A DNA stretch of 64,000 nt from Symsagittifera roscoffensis (lineage: Eukaryota; Xenacoelomorpha; Acoela; Convolutidae): NCBI RefSeq assembly GCF_963678635.1, contig NC_087068.1:1490001-1554000 (forward strand). Direction: 5' to 3'. Every line of letters begins with the position of its first letter. The first letter of the stretch is position 1. The position numbers and the translations under genes were made by a program. Below, one piece after another: positions 29,573 to 39,625 of this stretch. The notes beneath the pieces are model-generated. The model saw only the letters and a list, made by a program, of their open reading frames with translations. It searched no databases and was not told where the DNA came from.

Positions 29573-31720
29573 ATGAGGAGGACCATCCATCCTAGGAGAA
29601 GAATAGGACCTGTCAACCCAATCGAAGAGACAACCGGCACGTCTAGATCGGACACTAGGTCGGAGACGACAAGTACCAGTCGAGAGGAGAGACGACCGAG
29701 CAGAGGCTCATTGATGTGGTCAAGACCCATACTGTCTCCCTGGTATATATACAAAGACGAGCTAATGAAGCTGGATCTTCAGAGAGTAAGCTTCATCGAA
29801 GATGCAAGGAGGATGCTGAACGGAGCGACGCTATCCGTCAGCAGATTGTACTCGATAACCGGCGTAGACTGGTTGATAGCCGCTAGCATAAATTTCAGCT
29901 CCACGACGGCCTTGAGATTTGCTGACTTGGAGGGACTGCCCTCTAACAACACGATGGGACCAGTGAATGCGAGACCGTTGCAAGATGTGAGACTGAATCA
30001 TGATGAGGGGAATCGTGAAGAGAGACCAGGAAGATTCCTGACGACGAGAGCGCCGATTGGACAACACGTGAAGATATTCAGGCAGCTGACGACACCCCCT
30101 GGTCATGTGAAGGAAAGAGTATACCCAAAACTAGTGAATCAAGATGGTGATGCCCAAAGATATGGCGGATTGGCAGCGATAAAGAAAGATGAGACCATCT
30201 TCGCCGCCTATGACAAAGCAGAGATGAGGAAGGCCAAGATTATGGTAGTAGCGAATTCAGAGTTCGTGTACACCTCCAAGTCTTTGTTTTGGCCGGACGT
30301 CATAATGTTGGCAGCGGTCGACCTGGACCTACTGCAATCGGTATCTTTGGCTATAGGGGTACAAAGGCAGACGGACATGAATCCAATTACGATTGTGTTT
30401 GCTGGCATCAATGACCACCTACACAGTAGAGGTTTTCTGAGCAGACTCAGAGATCCTACAACAGCAGAGAACGCTGTATGGCCAGCGTTAAAAGACATCC
30501 TTGAGTCGATGGGTGATGTGGTGGATGCGACGAAGGAGGGGTCATTCAATAAAGTGGCATTGAGAGTAGTATTCGCGTTGTCTCCGGGATATGCACATCT
30601 CCCGGATGGACTGAAATTTGTGTATGCGATTGTGGCCTTACTTTTGGAAGGAAAATATGATGTGATCATATCAGCCCCGAATCGCATGATAGAGACGGAG
30701 AACCTGAGGCCACTTAAGGCTGAACTGCCTGCAGTATGGTCAGATATCTCAAACGCGATGAGAGGATTCAAGGACCATTCGTTACACATGTTAGTATTGG
30801 ACGAGGTGCTGAGGTTGGAACTGTCCAACTTCAGTCGGCAACTCAAACTGAAGTCGGGAATAGACGACGACCATCGAGTGATCGCGGCAATGTCCAACGA
30901 CTTGTGGTTCCGAGCAACAGACAGCATGCTAGAAGGGTTGGGAGCCGGATGGACCGCGTCCTTCTTGGCAAAAGTTTACCCGAAAGTCTCGCACTACTTG
31001 ATAAAAGAATTCCTCCAAGCAGTAGTACAAGTGTCGATAGTGGAATTAATAGCCTTGTTCTTGACATTCGGAGCGGAGAGTTTCGGGAAAGGACCGGCGA
31101 TACTGCTTACCGATAGAATCCAGAACCTGCGGCTAGACGGAGTTCTGACGTTGATAGCAATTACCCACGGAAACTTGGGAGGACTGATGAAACTGGCACA
31201 GTGTCCAGAGCAGATGAAAGAGAGAGTGAGGAGCTTGGATATGAAGAAATCCACGGACTCGTGGAACAAGATAAGAGACCTGAGACACACTCTTATCCAG
31301 TATCTCTTACAACAAAATCGCTTTGGAACGGGAGAAGACGAGACGATTGAAAGAGAGGAGGATGTTAGACGACATGTTGGAGGCATGCCGCTGTTAACCG
31401 ATCTGAGCTTGGATATGAGAACCGATCCCTTGGCGCTGATCAGAGGAGTTACGGAGTTCGTGACAGTGATCTATGGACCAGCAGTCACGTTTGCGTTCCC
31501 TGACGTTAAAGTGGAAGCATATAGGAGGTCGGTGCTGCACCTGAACCTCATATCGGCAGTGGACGGTAGTACACTGAACTGGTGTGAGCAGCACACATTG
31601 CGGGAGCTCATGAGTGAAGATCTGTTATTTGCGAAAATATCGGAGCCAGAGATGACAGTCATCAATTTCGACGATCACTTCCGTGATCGCATGGGAGAAG
31701 TAGAAAGCTTTGGAATCTGA
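29573..31720 (+). CDS. Downstream ORF B: large protein with second SGNH-like region
   Basis: 715 residues from ATG 29573, 36 bp after ORF A and in the same frame. The frame has no stop upstream until the TAA of A. Residues 1-50 are Arg-rich. Near residue 220 is VVANSEFVY and at 278-282 FAGINDH, which resemble SGNH blocks I and III. ALSPGYAHLPDGLKFVYAIV follows, near where block V might be. A catalytic Ser and His are not convincing. The C-terminal third is helical. Element II keeps the same landmarks (AGMNDH, CSPGYASMPGSLQFVHAV). I do not recognise the family as a whole. It ends at TGA 31718, and the frame of C continues after a one-base shift. Confidence 0.75.
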   Translation: MRRTIHPRRRIGPVNPIEETTGTSRSDTRSETTSTSREERRPSRGSLMWSRPILSPWYIYKDELMKLDLQRVSFIEDARRMLNGATLSVSRLYSITGVDWLIAASINFSSTTALRFADLEGLPSNNTMGPVNARPLQDVRLNHDEGNREERPGRFLTTRAPIGQHVKIFRQLTTPPGHVKERVYPKLVNQDGDAQRYGGLAAIKKDETIFAAYDKAEMRKAKIMVVANSEFVYTSKSLFWPDVIMLAAVDLDLLQSVSLAIGVQRQTDMNPITIVFAGINDHLHSRGFLSRLRDPTTAENAVWPALKDILESMGDVVDATKEGSFNKVALRVVFALSPGYAHLPDGLKFVYAIVALLLEGKYDVIISAPNRMIETENLRPLKAELPAVWSDISNAMRGFKDHSLHMLVLDEVLRLELSNFSRQLKLKSGIDDDHRVIAAMSNDLWFRATDSMLEGLGAGWTASFLAKVYPKVSHYLIKEFLQAVVQVSIVELIALFLTFGAESFGKGPAILLTDRIQNLRLDGVLTLIAITHGNLGGLMKLAQCPEQMKERVRSLDMKKSTDSWNKIRDLRHTLIQYLLQQNRFGTGEDETIEREEDVRRHVGGMPLLTDLSLDMRTDPLALIRGVTEFVTVIYGPAVTFAFPDVKVEAYRRSVLHLNLISAVDGSTLNWCEQHTLRELMSEDLLFAKISEPEMTVINFDDHFRDRMGEVESFGI

Positions 31721-32610
31721 GACCCTATGATAAAACGAATGGTGAAATAACCAGAGTGCCTCGTCTCACTGCAGCATATCACAAAGTGAGAGAAGAGACG
31801 AGGGACTGGGGCGATTACAAGAAGCTGCCGGAGGCAATCCCTGAATTCCCTCTGATAAGAAGGATGTTGCTCGGAGCAGTCTCCGTGGTACAAACTCCTA
31901 GGTTGAGAGCATTCGAAACCAATGAAAGGAGAGTAGGGAATTTCGTGGGAACGATGGATCCATACTTTGTAGGGAGAAATGCCGCCGTGTTACAGTACAC
32001 ACGATTTGCATACACGGATCAAGCGACGAGAAGGCGAATAAGCAACGCCGCGACTCCCAAGCCTGGAAGATTTGATGAGGAGTGGAAGGGATTAGGCTTA
32101 GCTCCGATGAGGATGAGAGGCAGGACCGAACTGCCTGAAGCCTCACTAATCCTGACTAGTGTAAAACAGGAGATGAAAGTGGGAGGAATACTGCAGACGA
32201 GAACCTTCCTAGCACCCTTCGGTTGCGAAGAAATCAAAGTGCCCCATGGAGAAGAGGAAGATAAATCGGCCGGTACATTGCTCATACCGAGATTCCAGGA
32301 AGAAGCCGACAAGGACGAACAAAGACCATCGAGCTCGAACAAGGATAAGTCAGAAGGAGATGACGGACAGGGTGGAAGCCGTCAAACCGATGAACCCATG
32401 CAACAAGATCAAGCTGGTGGGGAAGACGACAGGTCAGCGACAGGAGGAACATCCAGCGTGGATTTCAATATCTTCAGTGATCTTGAGAATAATGCAGATA
32501 CGTTGGAAACGACTGAGCCAGCGGATGAAGGCATCTCGACACTGGAGCCTCCGTCAGCCTTTATGGAAATGAAACGGAATTTGCCGGAGAGCAGCTCTCC
32601 TGGCAATTAA
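31714..32610 (+). CDS. Downstream ORF C
   Basis: Open in the -1 frame from within the end of B (about 31714) to TAA 32608, with a GTG at 31756 as first alternative start. It reads NLRPYDKTNGEITRVPRL near the junction. The Element II homologue (47588-48512 minus) runs from B-type into C-type sequence in one frame, so B and C were probably one protein. Landmarks: IPEFPLIRRMLLGAV, RTFLAPFGCEEIKVPH. The last 100 residues are acidic and low-complexity. Function unknown. Confidence 0.65.
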   Translation, partial: NLRPYDKTNGEITRVPRLTAAYHKVREETRDWGDYKKLPEAIPEFPLIRRMLLGAVSVVQTPRLRAFETNERRVGNFVGTMDPYFVGRNAAVLQYTRFAYTDQATRRRISNAATPKPGRFDEEWKGLGLAPMRMRGRTELPEASLILTSVKQEMKVGGILQTRTFLAPFGCEEIKVPHGEEEDKSAGTLLIPRFQEEADKDEQRPSSSNKDKSEGDDGQGGSRQTDEPMQQDQAGGEDDRSATGGTSSVDFNIFSDLENNADTLETTEPADEGISTLEPPSAFMEMKRNLPESSSPGN

Positions 32611-32634
32611 AGAAATAACGACCAGAGAATCCTC

Positions 32635-33435
32635 ATGGAATCACCTAGGAGGAGAAGAATAGAGGCCTCAGCCAGAGTACCTTTCTTGGGAACGCTGCCC
32701 GAAGAAGAATGGGAAGTACATCACCGAGACCACGAGAGTAGGACGGGATGTAAACTGGACAGAGTGGCGTTTATGGAAGAAGTCTGGACCGTGGTTCAAA
32801 GCTATGGGACCCAATCTATTCTGAAAACGGGTCTCAACCAATCCTTGATGAGGGAAGTCCTTGACAAGCTTGATGATTGTGAAGGGAGACTGAGTGAGTT
32901 GTTGATCGACTCGGCCACTGATGAAAGTGAAGCGAATTCTCCCATCAAGATGACACCGCAGGACGATAAAGGAGAGGTGGTGTTTCTGTCAAGAACCAGG
33001 AGAGGGACGATGCGATCAAAGTTGGTGATTGATAAAATCAATGCCATGAAAATGAAGTTAGGCAGCAGAGTGATGCCGAGGAGAGTCGGAAAGACGAAGG
33101 TGGATTCAGAAATATCGATGAAATCTGTTAACTCAGCGAAAAGGAAACGAGTTGAGGACTTCATGGATTTGGGGCAAGGTGATTATCAACTGTCTGGCAC
33201 AGATAAAATGTTAACTGATATAGCGATGGTGCCACCCATTCTCATGGCGGGGATAAAGTCAACAGGTTATAAATCCAAAAGGAGTGACCGCACTCTGACT
33301 GGAGCAACCTTAGAAATGGAAATACTCAGCCAATGTGGAGAGAGCAAAATTAAAGACTTCAAGCCATCTCCCATGAATCATGGAAAGGGAAGTGTCGCGG
33401 GACAACTAACACCAGTGGAATATAACCGACTTTAA
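32635..33435 (+). CDS. Downstream ORF D
   Basis: 266 residues from ATG 32635, in the same frame as C after a single TAA at 32608. It starts with a basic SPRRRRIEASAR, is helical around 40-100, and has a KRKR cluster near residue 170 that could be a nuclear localisation signal. The end is Lys/Ser/Gly-rich. I recognise no domain. It stops at TAA 33433, and the same frame continues into the next segment. Element II has degenerate counterparts at 46900-47364 (minus). Confidence 0.6.
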   Translation: MESPRRRRIEASARVPFLGTLPEEEWEVHHRDHESRTGCKLDRVAFMEEVWTVVQSYGTQSILKTGLNQSLMREVLDKLDDCEGRLSELLIDSATDESEANSPIKMTPQDDKGEVVFLSRTRRGTMRSKLVIDKINAMKMKLGSRVMPRRVGKTKVDSEISMKSVNSAKRKRVEDFMDLGQGDYQLSGTDKMLTDIAMVPPILMAGIKSTGYKSKRSDRTLTGATLEMEILSQCGESKIKDFKPSPMNHGKGSVAGQLTPVEYNRL

Positions 33436-34404
33436 ACTATAACAGTGTCGGAGACTGTGTCGATAGTTGAACCCACCGGTGGGTACATGGAGATGTTAGA
33501 ATACCGAAACTCGGCTAGAGGGTATGTAATGGCCCTGGAAGACGAAAAAGCCATGGAGGGTTATCTGGAAACGATGTTGCAAGGCACCAACCTCAAGCAG
33601 AAGGCGTACGGGACTTTAGCGTCGTCTGACATACAGGCAGAAACGATAGAGTAGTTGGTGAGCCTTCCATGGAAAGCAGTAGTATTAAGGTATTTCGAAG
33701 AAGAAATGAGGACTACGCCAAGAATACATACTCTCGTGGCAGTGCCTTACGTAAGAACAGAGTTACAACTCAGGTTCGCCTGGTGCATGATGGGACTGAC
33801 TCGCGAAGAATATGATTCAGAAGAAAGGAAGACATCAAAAGAGGAGAAGGTTTTCCTTATGACGAACCTGAGGGATCTGATAGTCCAGGAGGGAGCAGCA
33901 GTAGCGTGTGCGAAGCGGAGAGACGCTCTCTGTTTCATTCGATTCCTGATAGAGCAGATTTCAGTACCTGCACTGAACACCTGTATTAAAATGTTGAAGG
34001 AAGGCGATGAGCGAACGAAAGCCTTATTCTTGCTAGCACTGCTGGATATGCAGCAAAGTAAACCGATGAGGGTGAACATGAAAGAACCTGAGGAATTGGA
34101 ACCCATGAAAAAGATAGACGAAATCAGGAGATTCTCAAACAAGGAGCTGAGACTCACTAAAGAATCTATGGGAGCATTGCCGAAATCCAGTGAATACTGT
34201 GGACCGATCAAGAAGAAATCGTATAGCTACGTATCCGGGATCATAGGGATAGCGTACAATCCTTTCCTGAGTGAAGACATACGCGATTGCTTCTTCGATT
34301 ATGAGCAAGCGGTGTTGCTAAGATTCTGGACGTCCAGAATTGTAACAATTAAGAGCGTTACAAAACACAGGCCAAATTGGGACTGGTCTTGGAAGAAGAG
34401 GTGA
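33436..34404 (+). CDS. Downstream ORF E/F (one frame, one internal TAG)
   Basis: Same frame as C and D. Segment E (33445-33654) reads SIVEPTGGYMEML and ends at TAG 33652. Segment F continues at once with SLPWKAVVLRYFEEEMRTTPRI and PYVRTELQLRFAW. Near residue 150 of F is KKIDEIRRFSNKEL. Counterparts are at 46204-46758 (SQLGWTWQKLLSEYFENEMRA) and 45786-46028 minus (DEMRRFTNKKF) and, on the plus strand, at 41985-42330. These show the two segments belong together. Function unknown, helix-rich. TGA at 34402 follows a frame change near 34370. Confidence 0.65.
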
Positions 34405-34985
34405 CTGCACCTTCAGTACCAAAATCCGACAAAAGAGTGGAGTTTGGGTTGGGATTCTCAGATGAATTACTGAGAACGAGCTTGATGACAGTGTGGGAAT
34501 TAATGAGGCCATCATGGTGTCCTAGTCCCAACGCTGACTCAATATTACGGACGACATAAGACGTACAGAGGGAACTGAATGCATACTGTAACCTGCGTGA
34601 CCTCAACATCATATATAAAAAGATGATAACGGCCTCTAAGAGCAACGGAGAAGATAAAGTGGAGTTGCCTGGCTGGGGACCAGAAGACTGGGTCAAACCT
34701 GGTAGCTGTCTGGCGGAAGTCTGCGGACTAGAGGGTCACGTTTGTGGAAGTCTGGACTGTGTGAAGACCCTGGAGAAACAACACAAGCAATTGACGGTAT
34801 TGTTTGGAAACGTAGTGATGAAAGCGAGAACAGAAACGGAACTGATAGCAGATTGCCATGGAGGAACCGATGTGAATCTAGTGACTGCACTAGGATTCTA
34901 CAGCATGTTTGGTTCTTTAGAGTCACTATTGAATCTAGAACAGAAACATGAGATGGTCACAGCCATCAGTGTAGAAGTATTCTAG
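34377..34985 (+). CDS. Downstream ORF F' with in-frame stop
   Basis: Frame -1 relative to F. It reads EEEVTAPSVPKSDKRVEFG and LMTVWELMRPSW, reaches TAA at 34557, reopens in the same register and reads LPGWGPEDWVKPGSCLAEVCG, then VNLVTALGFYSMFGSLESLL, to TAG 34983. The homologous minus-strand copies (38824-39111; about 44950-45200) read VNLATALGF.SRM.SLESLQML and continue into the next segment without this stop. Unknown function. Confidence 0.6.
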
Positions 34986-34989
34986 GAGT

Positions 34990-36259
34990 TCTGCAGACTG
35001 ACCAGAAATACATAGGAAAATTGAGGCAGGCAATCGAGACGGAAATGAACATTAGACACAGTGAGACTTATTGTAGACCATCAGGAGCACGATATTTGGT
35101 GGGTTCAAGATTGGCTCCAATGTGCAACAGCAGATACCCTGTACATTTCGTAGCTGTGGACGTGAAGAGTACAAGAACGATTGTGGATCAAGCCTTCTCA
35201 GTGCCGAAGTGTGTGAGACTGGCGAGAATGTCTGAGAAGTCATACGAGTTGCTATGTAAGATGTTCTCAGCAGTTCCAGAGAGAACCAAAGAAGAATTGG
35301 AGTCAATATTAGGAAAGAAGTTCATGGGATATGTGAGCGGGAACTTCAGTGACTTCGAGAGACAGAAACAGAGAGGATCAACTGTCACAGATTACAATGC
35401 AGTAGATGAGAATGATGAAGTCCACCGAGTGATGATAGAAGTGGAACCATTACTGGAAGCTTCGGGAAAACGTAATTGGAGGCGCATCATGTTGACACAT
35501 GACGAGTTTCCTTGCCACTGCTTGCTGCAGACCTGGTGGTATCCCAAGCGTAGTAATCTGATGTTGATCTGGGACTCTGGAGAGCTGCTCTCCATGGGTT
35601 TACCAGATTCATCACAGCCCGTAACAATAGTGATAGTGGGAGTTATGATGGCGATACGATGGCTGGAAGCTCATGTGAGAGAAAATAATAGACAGGAGGC
35701 ACCGACGAGAGAACAGTTGCGGAAATTAGATTGTCTAAAAGATTTAGATCTTTTTGAGACAATGTGCAAAGTTCTAAACATTCCGATGGAAGTGAAGAAG
35801 ATATGGGCAAGGAAAAGATTGATGCCATGGTTCAAAGCTAACATGACTGCATGGTTGTATGAATATGCGAAAAAGCATATGTCGAAGCATGGCAGAGTGT
35901 ACAGTGAATATCAGCTGGACATTGGAGCAGGAGCTTTTAAGCGAGCTCTCGTGACTCATCGGAATGCAGTGACCACCGCTATGAAAAGAATTTCCAGGAC
36001 GAGTGAACGTAGTGGAAAGGAGAAGGCAGAGATGTTAAAAGAAGATTTGGAGAGAAACGTGACGTTGTGTCTCCACAACAGCTTCTGCAGGAACAGAGAA
36101 TCTAACGTGGATCCGCTACCTTGCTGCAAACAGAGGGTAGAAGAGCAGAAGTGTTGGAGGACGGCTTCCAGCAGCGTCAGGATAGCTAACGACGTGTTGC
36201 AAGATACGGAAACTGAGAGTGCAGAGTCAGTATCACAGGAGGAAGAAATGGAGCATTGA
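34990..36259 (+). CDS. Downstream ORF G, last coding segment
   Basis: Open in the -1 frame relative to F' from about 34990. The first ATG is at 35048, and the stretch 35021-36259 is 412 codons. It contains RYPVHFVAVDVKSTRTIVDQAFSV, VHRVMIEVEPLLEASGKR, DSSQPVTIVIVGVMMAIRWLE and CKVLNIPMEVKKIWARKRL. A Cys cluster near the C-terminus (CLHNSFC...CC...C) could bind metal or form disulphides. The tail is Ser/Glu-rich. No signal peptide, furin-like site plus fusion peptide, or membrane anchor is visible, so it does not look like an envelope protein. Relatives: 38043-38736 and 44226-45049 (minus), 42340-43140 (plus). Confidence 0.7.
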
Positions 36260-36332
36260 CGAATGACCGAAAAGCAAGATGAAAAAAGAGATGAAATTAG
36301 AAGAATTTAGAAGTTTTAGAACTTCTAAACGA

Positions 36333-36369
36333 CGAAAAAAGAAGAAAACAAAGGAGTGATGAAGAAAAG
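36333..36369 (+). promoter_or_regulatory. Candidate polypurine tract
   Basis: A nearly uninterrupted purine run (ACGAAAAAAGAAGAAAACAA then AGGAGTGATGAAGAAAAG) lies 75 bp after the last stop. This is where the plus-strand primer of LTR elements normally sits, with the 3' LTR starting at or just after it. I cannot confirm the LTR because no second copy of the following sequence is in the leader. Confidence 0.4.
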
Positions 36370-37142
36370 TTCAGACTCAGAAGTGTTTTATGTGTGTGAA
36401 GAAACTCAAGTGAGAAACCAAGCAACCAAGTTGTAATTGAAAACTGAAACATCTAGTTGAGTTTTGAAATTGTTGCATTTATAAATTTGCATTTTGATTT
36501 TAGTTGAGTGGCTTTAGAGACACTCACTTACTATTTATTTAGAAAAGCTTAAGTGAAGAAGTATATTTAAATATTCCAGCCTGCATGACTGTTTTTAATC
36601 AGCTAGGAGAACTGATCACTTTGTGGTGACATGGAAGGCTTGAGTAATCTCTCGAAGAGGGAGATTGTTTCATTGTTCTTGCTAACCACAGAGTTTCTTC
36701 GTTTTAATATTCAGGACAATAACAAGCAAGATTTCCGAAGGGAAAAGCATAGTAGGATAATTTTAGCTTGTTGGTTGGCAGGACTGTCCTGCAAGCCAAC
36801 ACCTTTTAAATCTAAGAGAAAAAGTTTTAATCGGGACATTGACACTGGAAGTCAGAAAATATGTTTTATCTTAGGTCATATCCTCAATGTGCAGATTTAT
36901 GAAAGAATTTGAAGGCTATAGTGATGTAGTATGATGCCATTTATATTCTGCAGTGAGTCGATGTGACGTGGATAAAAGTAATTTCGTGCATTTTGTAAAT
37001 TCTGTTCGATGACACTGTATCAATTTTACGAACATTGCGTGATTCAATGAGGACATTGACCGGACTGTCCGGGGAGTGTGTGACATTCGACCAGAATGTG
37101 AAAAGGCAATCTCTGCAGAATTCGTAATTTGAAAAACTTTAC
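36370..37142 (+). other. 3' non-coding region of Element I with hairpins
   Basis: No gene is recognised, although 36631-36912 is open for 93 codons without familiar content. The segment at 36572-36690 matches 43184-43290 (ATATTCCAGCCTGCATGA.TG, then CTTGAGTAATCTCTCGA). The second part of it also matches 37143-37185, which is the boundary of the other copies. Hairpins: GTTGGC..GCAGGACTGTCCTGC..GCCAAC at 36774-36800 and CCGGACTGTCCGG at 37060-37072, the latter overlapping TGTCCGGGGAG. Confidence 0.5.
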
Positions 37143-39625
37143 ATGAAAAACTTGTGTAATCTCTCGACGAGCAAGGTTATTTCAATGTTTCTTTGTAACA
37201 GTCCTCCGCTTAAGTCACATATGAGGTTAAGAGAAAGAGGCCCTAAACCATTGGCTCAAGGGTCAAGGACACTACCTCTTGTAACTTTGTACCTCATTCT
37301 GTTGGAGCCAGTTCGGTTTGTTTAAGACATGGGGTATTGGGGTCGTGTTACAGCTTAAATTTTACTACAAAATTACCCCCACTTTACATATAAGCAAATT
37401 CTTATGGCTGGTCTCTAAGTAACTAAATCACGCGAACATCGCTAAAACAGGGTTGAAAACTCATGTGATTACCATTAGTTTTTATTGGATAGTGGACATT
37501 TGATCCATTTCAGATGGATCAGCCTAAAACCTACCTTATCTCATCATAACTCTATAAGTTACACTCTAGGAATTAATTTCAGTACTCACAAATTGGCAAC
37601 GGCTCTAGAATCATTCAAGTAAAAATACTAAGGTAACTCCAGAAGTTTACAGATGTCGAATTGATCTATTGGCTCGCTTGATTGGTCGACCTTCCCAATC
37701 AAGATGTTCACTCGTAAGGCTCCGCATAATTTTTTTTTCAATCAACCCAGTCAGGAAACTGTGATGCATATTATATATACACAGATATAATACATTAGAT
37801 AACAAAAGTTTGGAAATAAAAACCCGTTTTTGTTCCCTCAGATTTCATCTGAGCTCACACTCTAGCACAAATCTCTTCATCCTTATCCAAGTTTATAGGT
37901 TACTGGGCCCAGACGTACTCGACATCATGATCTACCGCAGACTCTGGCTCACATTCTTAGCTAGATCCACTCCTAGTATACACTCCTTTGCCTTCGTCTT
38001 ATCTCTAGATAACTTGCCAGCCCCTCTTACATCCAGTTTTTATCACATTGCGATGAGTAAGCAGTGTCTCTCAAAATCTTCTGACCCAGTTCTCGCCTGG
38101 AACTGACGATATTCCTTTTGGTGCTTCTTCTTATGACTTTTCGTCAATATTTCCAGCCAGGAGGTTAACGTTGTCCTGAACCACGATAAAACAGTATTCC
38201 AGATGCGCTTCACTTCCATGCAAGCAGTCTGAAACAACTCAATTCTCCTTTTGCAATCAATTGCATCCTTTGCCTCTACTGTAGGTGCTTTGACTCTCGA
38301 TACTTCATTACACTTTCCTCGATCCATCTCAGTGCCAGCATCGAGCTCACTACATAGACGGTTACCTTTTGTTGGTGGACCGGTAACCCTATGGCATAAA
38401 TTTCTTCCACATCCCATTTCAGGTAAAGATTTCTCTTCTTCGATCCATCACAGTCTGAGCCACACATTGACATGCGCAGTTTCCATGTGTCAGCTTAATG
38501 CTCCGGGGGTTGCGTTCTCCAGATGCCTCGAGCAGAGGCTCAAACTCTATCATCTTCGCATGCACTGAGTCGGTTTTGTCCACGGCAAGTACGTCATTCG
38601 TTACATTGTCACTCGTACTCTGCTTCTCAATGTAGCTATAACTTCCTCTCTCGAGACTCAAGTTTTTCTCTCCCCAGATATCACTCAAAACAACCACTCT
38701 GGGTCCAAGTACTGCGCACCACATCTTCCTAAGCAATCGATGCGAGTGGTAATAGTTTTGCCAACCACAGACACTTCGGTACCGAAAAGACTTTGTGGAT
38801 CATTACATTCTGGCTCGACAATCTCACCCACAATATGTGCAATGGATAGTTACTACCAAAAAAATCCGCCATAACTGATCCCACCAAGGCTTCGCATTCA
38901 TCGGCAGCTTATATGCTTCGCTCAAAGCGAAACCCAGCTCCGCTTCTAGGCCCATATTCCAACCCTTGATAGATTTCTGGATCACCTTCACCACTCCTCG
39001 CCAGGACTCCGCGCTCAATGCCCTGACTGAAAGATGTTCTGACTCCAACATCTGGAGCGACTCTAGACTAAACATTCTCGAGAGTAATCCTAGTGCCGTT
39101 GCCAAATTCACGGTTGTGATCGCGTATCAATCAACTAGATTTTCCACGTCGCTTTTCGCTTTCTCTGCGACATCACCAAACCACGTGACCAAATCCCTCC
39201 TCTGGAAGGACTGAATTCTCACGCACGATTGTCGATTGTCCTTCACTTGATTGTCTTTCTCCTCCTGTAGCTAGATCAAGACAAGTGCCTGGCCTCATTT
39301 TCTTCAGCAGTTTGTCGTTAGATTCTTCCGGTTTGACTTAAGATTCATCTTGATAAGGTAAAATCAGTTTGTGTATCACTTTCATATTCCCCAAATCATC
39401 AATTTCCCCCACTAATAGCCTAATCCGCTCTGTAGTTTTGAACATTCTCGTTGTCACCGAGACTCAATTCCATTCTCTTCTCTGAGCTTTGCACGTTGAC
39501 AATTCGAGTTCCTTTTCAAGAAGCAAGCGTAGGCTTGGCTTCTCTCTCTAAGGTATCAATCACCGCCTAAAACTTCAAAAACTCCGTAACTTCAAAGTTC
39601 ATGCACGCAGCACTTGCTTCTGACG
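37143..39625 (-). repeat. Duplicate of the Element II 3' end (copy a)
   Basis: Direct duplicate of 43239-45650 at roughly 95 percent identity. On the minus strand it runs from F' and G pseudogene sequence (39111 to 38043) into a 3' non-coding, LTR-like stretch ending at 37143. It carries the palindrome TGATCCAT..ATGGATCA at 37501-37521. Its left edge abuts the end of Element I and its right edge abuts LINE family 2 copy 2. Confidence 0.8.
38043..39111 (-). pseudogene. Decayed F'/G segment of Element II type (copy a)
   Basis: Broken frames on the minus strand show NLATALGLLSRMFSLESLQML (F'), VHAKMIEFEPLLEASGERNPR, AIGLPVHQQKVTVYVVSSMLALRWIEE and TACMEVKRIWNTVLSWFRTTL. These align in order with F' and G of Element I at about one-third identity. 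There are many stops and shifts. No intact product is possible. Confidence 0.75.

Larger units (their letters stand above)
18372..37078 (+). mobile_element. Element I: giant Ty3/gypsy-type retroelement with SGNH-containing downstream block
   Basis: Order on the plus strand: leader, Gag with two CCHC knuckles, protease remnant, RT (YVDD), RNase H, long tether, integrase (HHCC, DD35E), macro-like domain, 370-bp spacer, an 8.6-kb SGNH-containing coding block, purine tract, 3' region. The RT-RNase H-integrase order is that of Ty3/gypsy (Metaviridae). The body is about 17.5 kb from Gag to the last stop, far above the usual 5-7 kb. I find no pair of matching LTRs flanking it, so both boundaries are estimates. 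Coding frames carry about four or five in-frame stops in pol, five in the downstream block and several single-base frame changes. This copy is not functional as read. Confidence 0.8.

Noticed and set aside
34990-36259. Envelope gene
   Set aside because: No signal peptide, hydrophobic fusion peptide or transmembrane anchor is seen in G or any other downstream segment.
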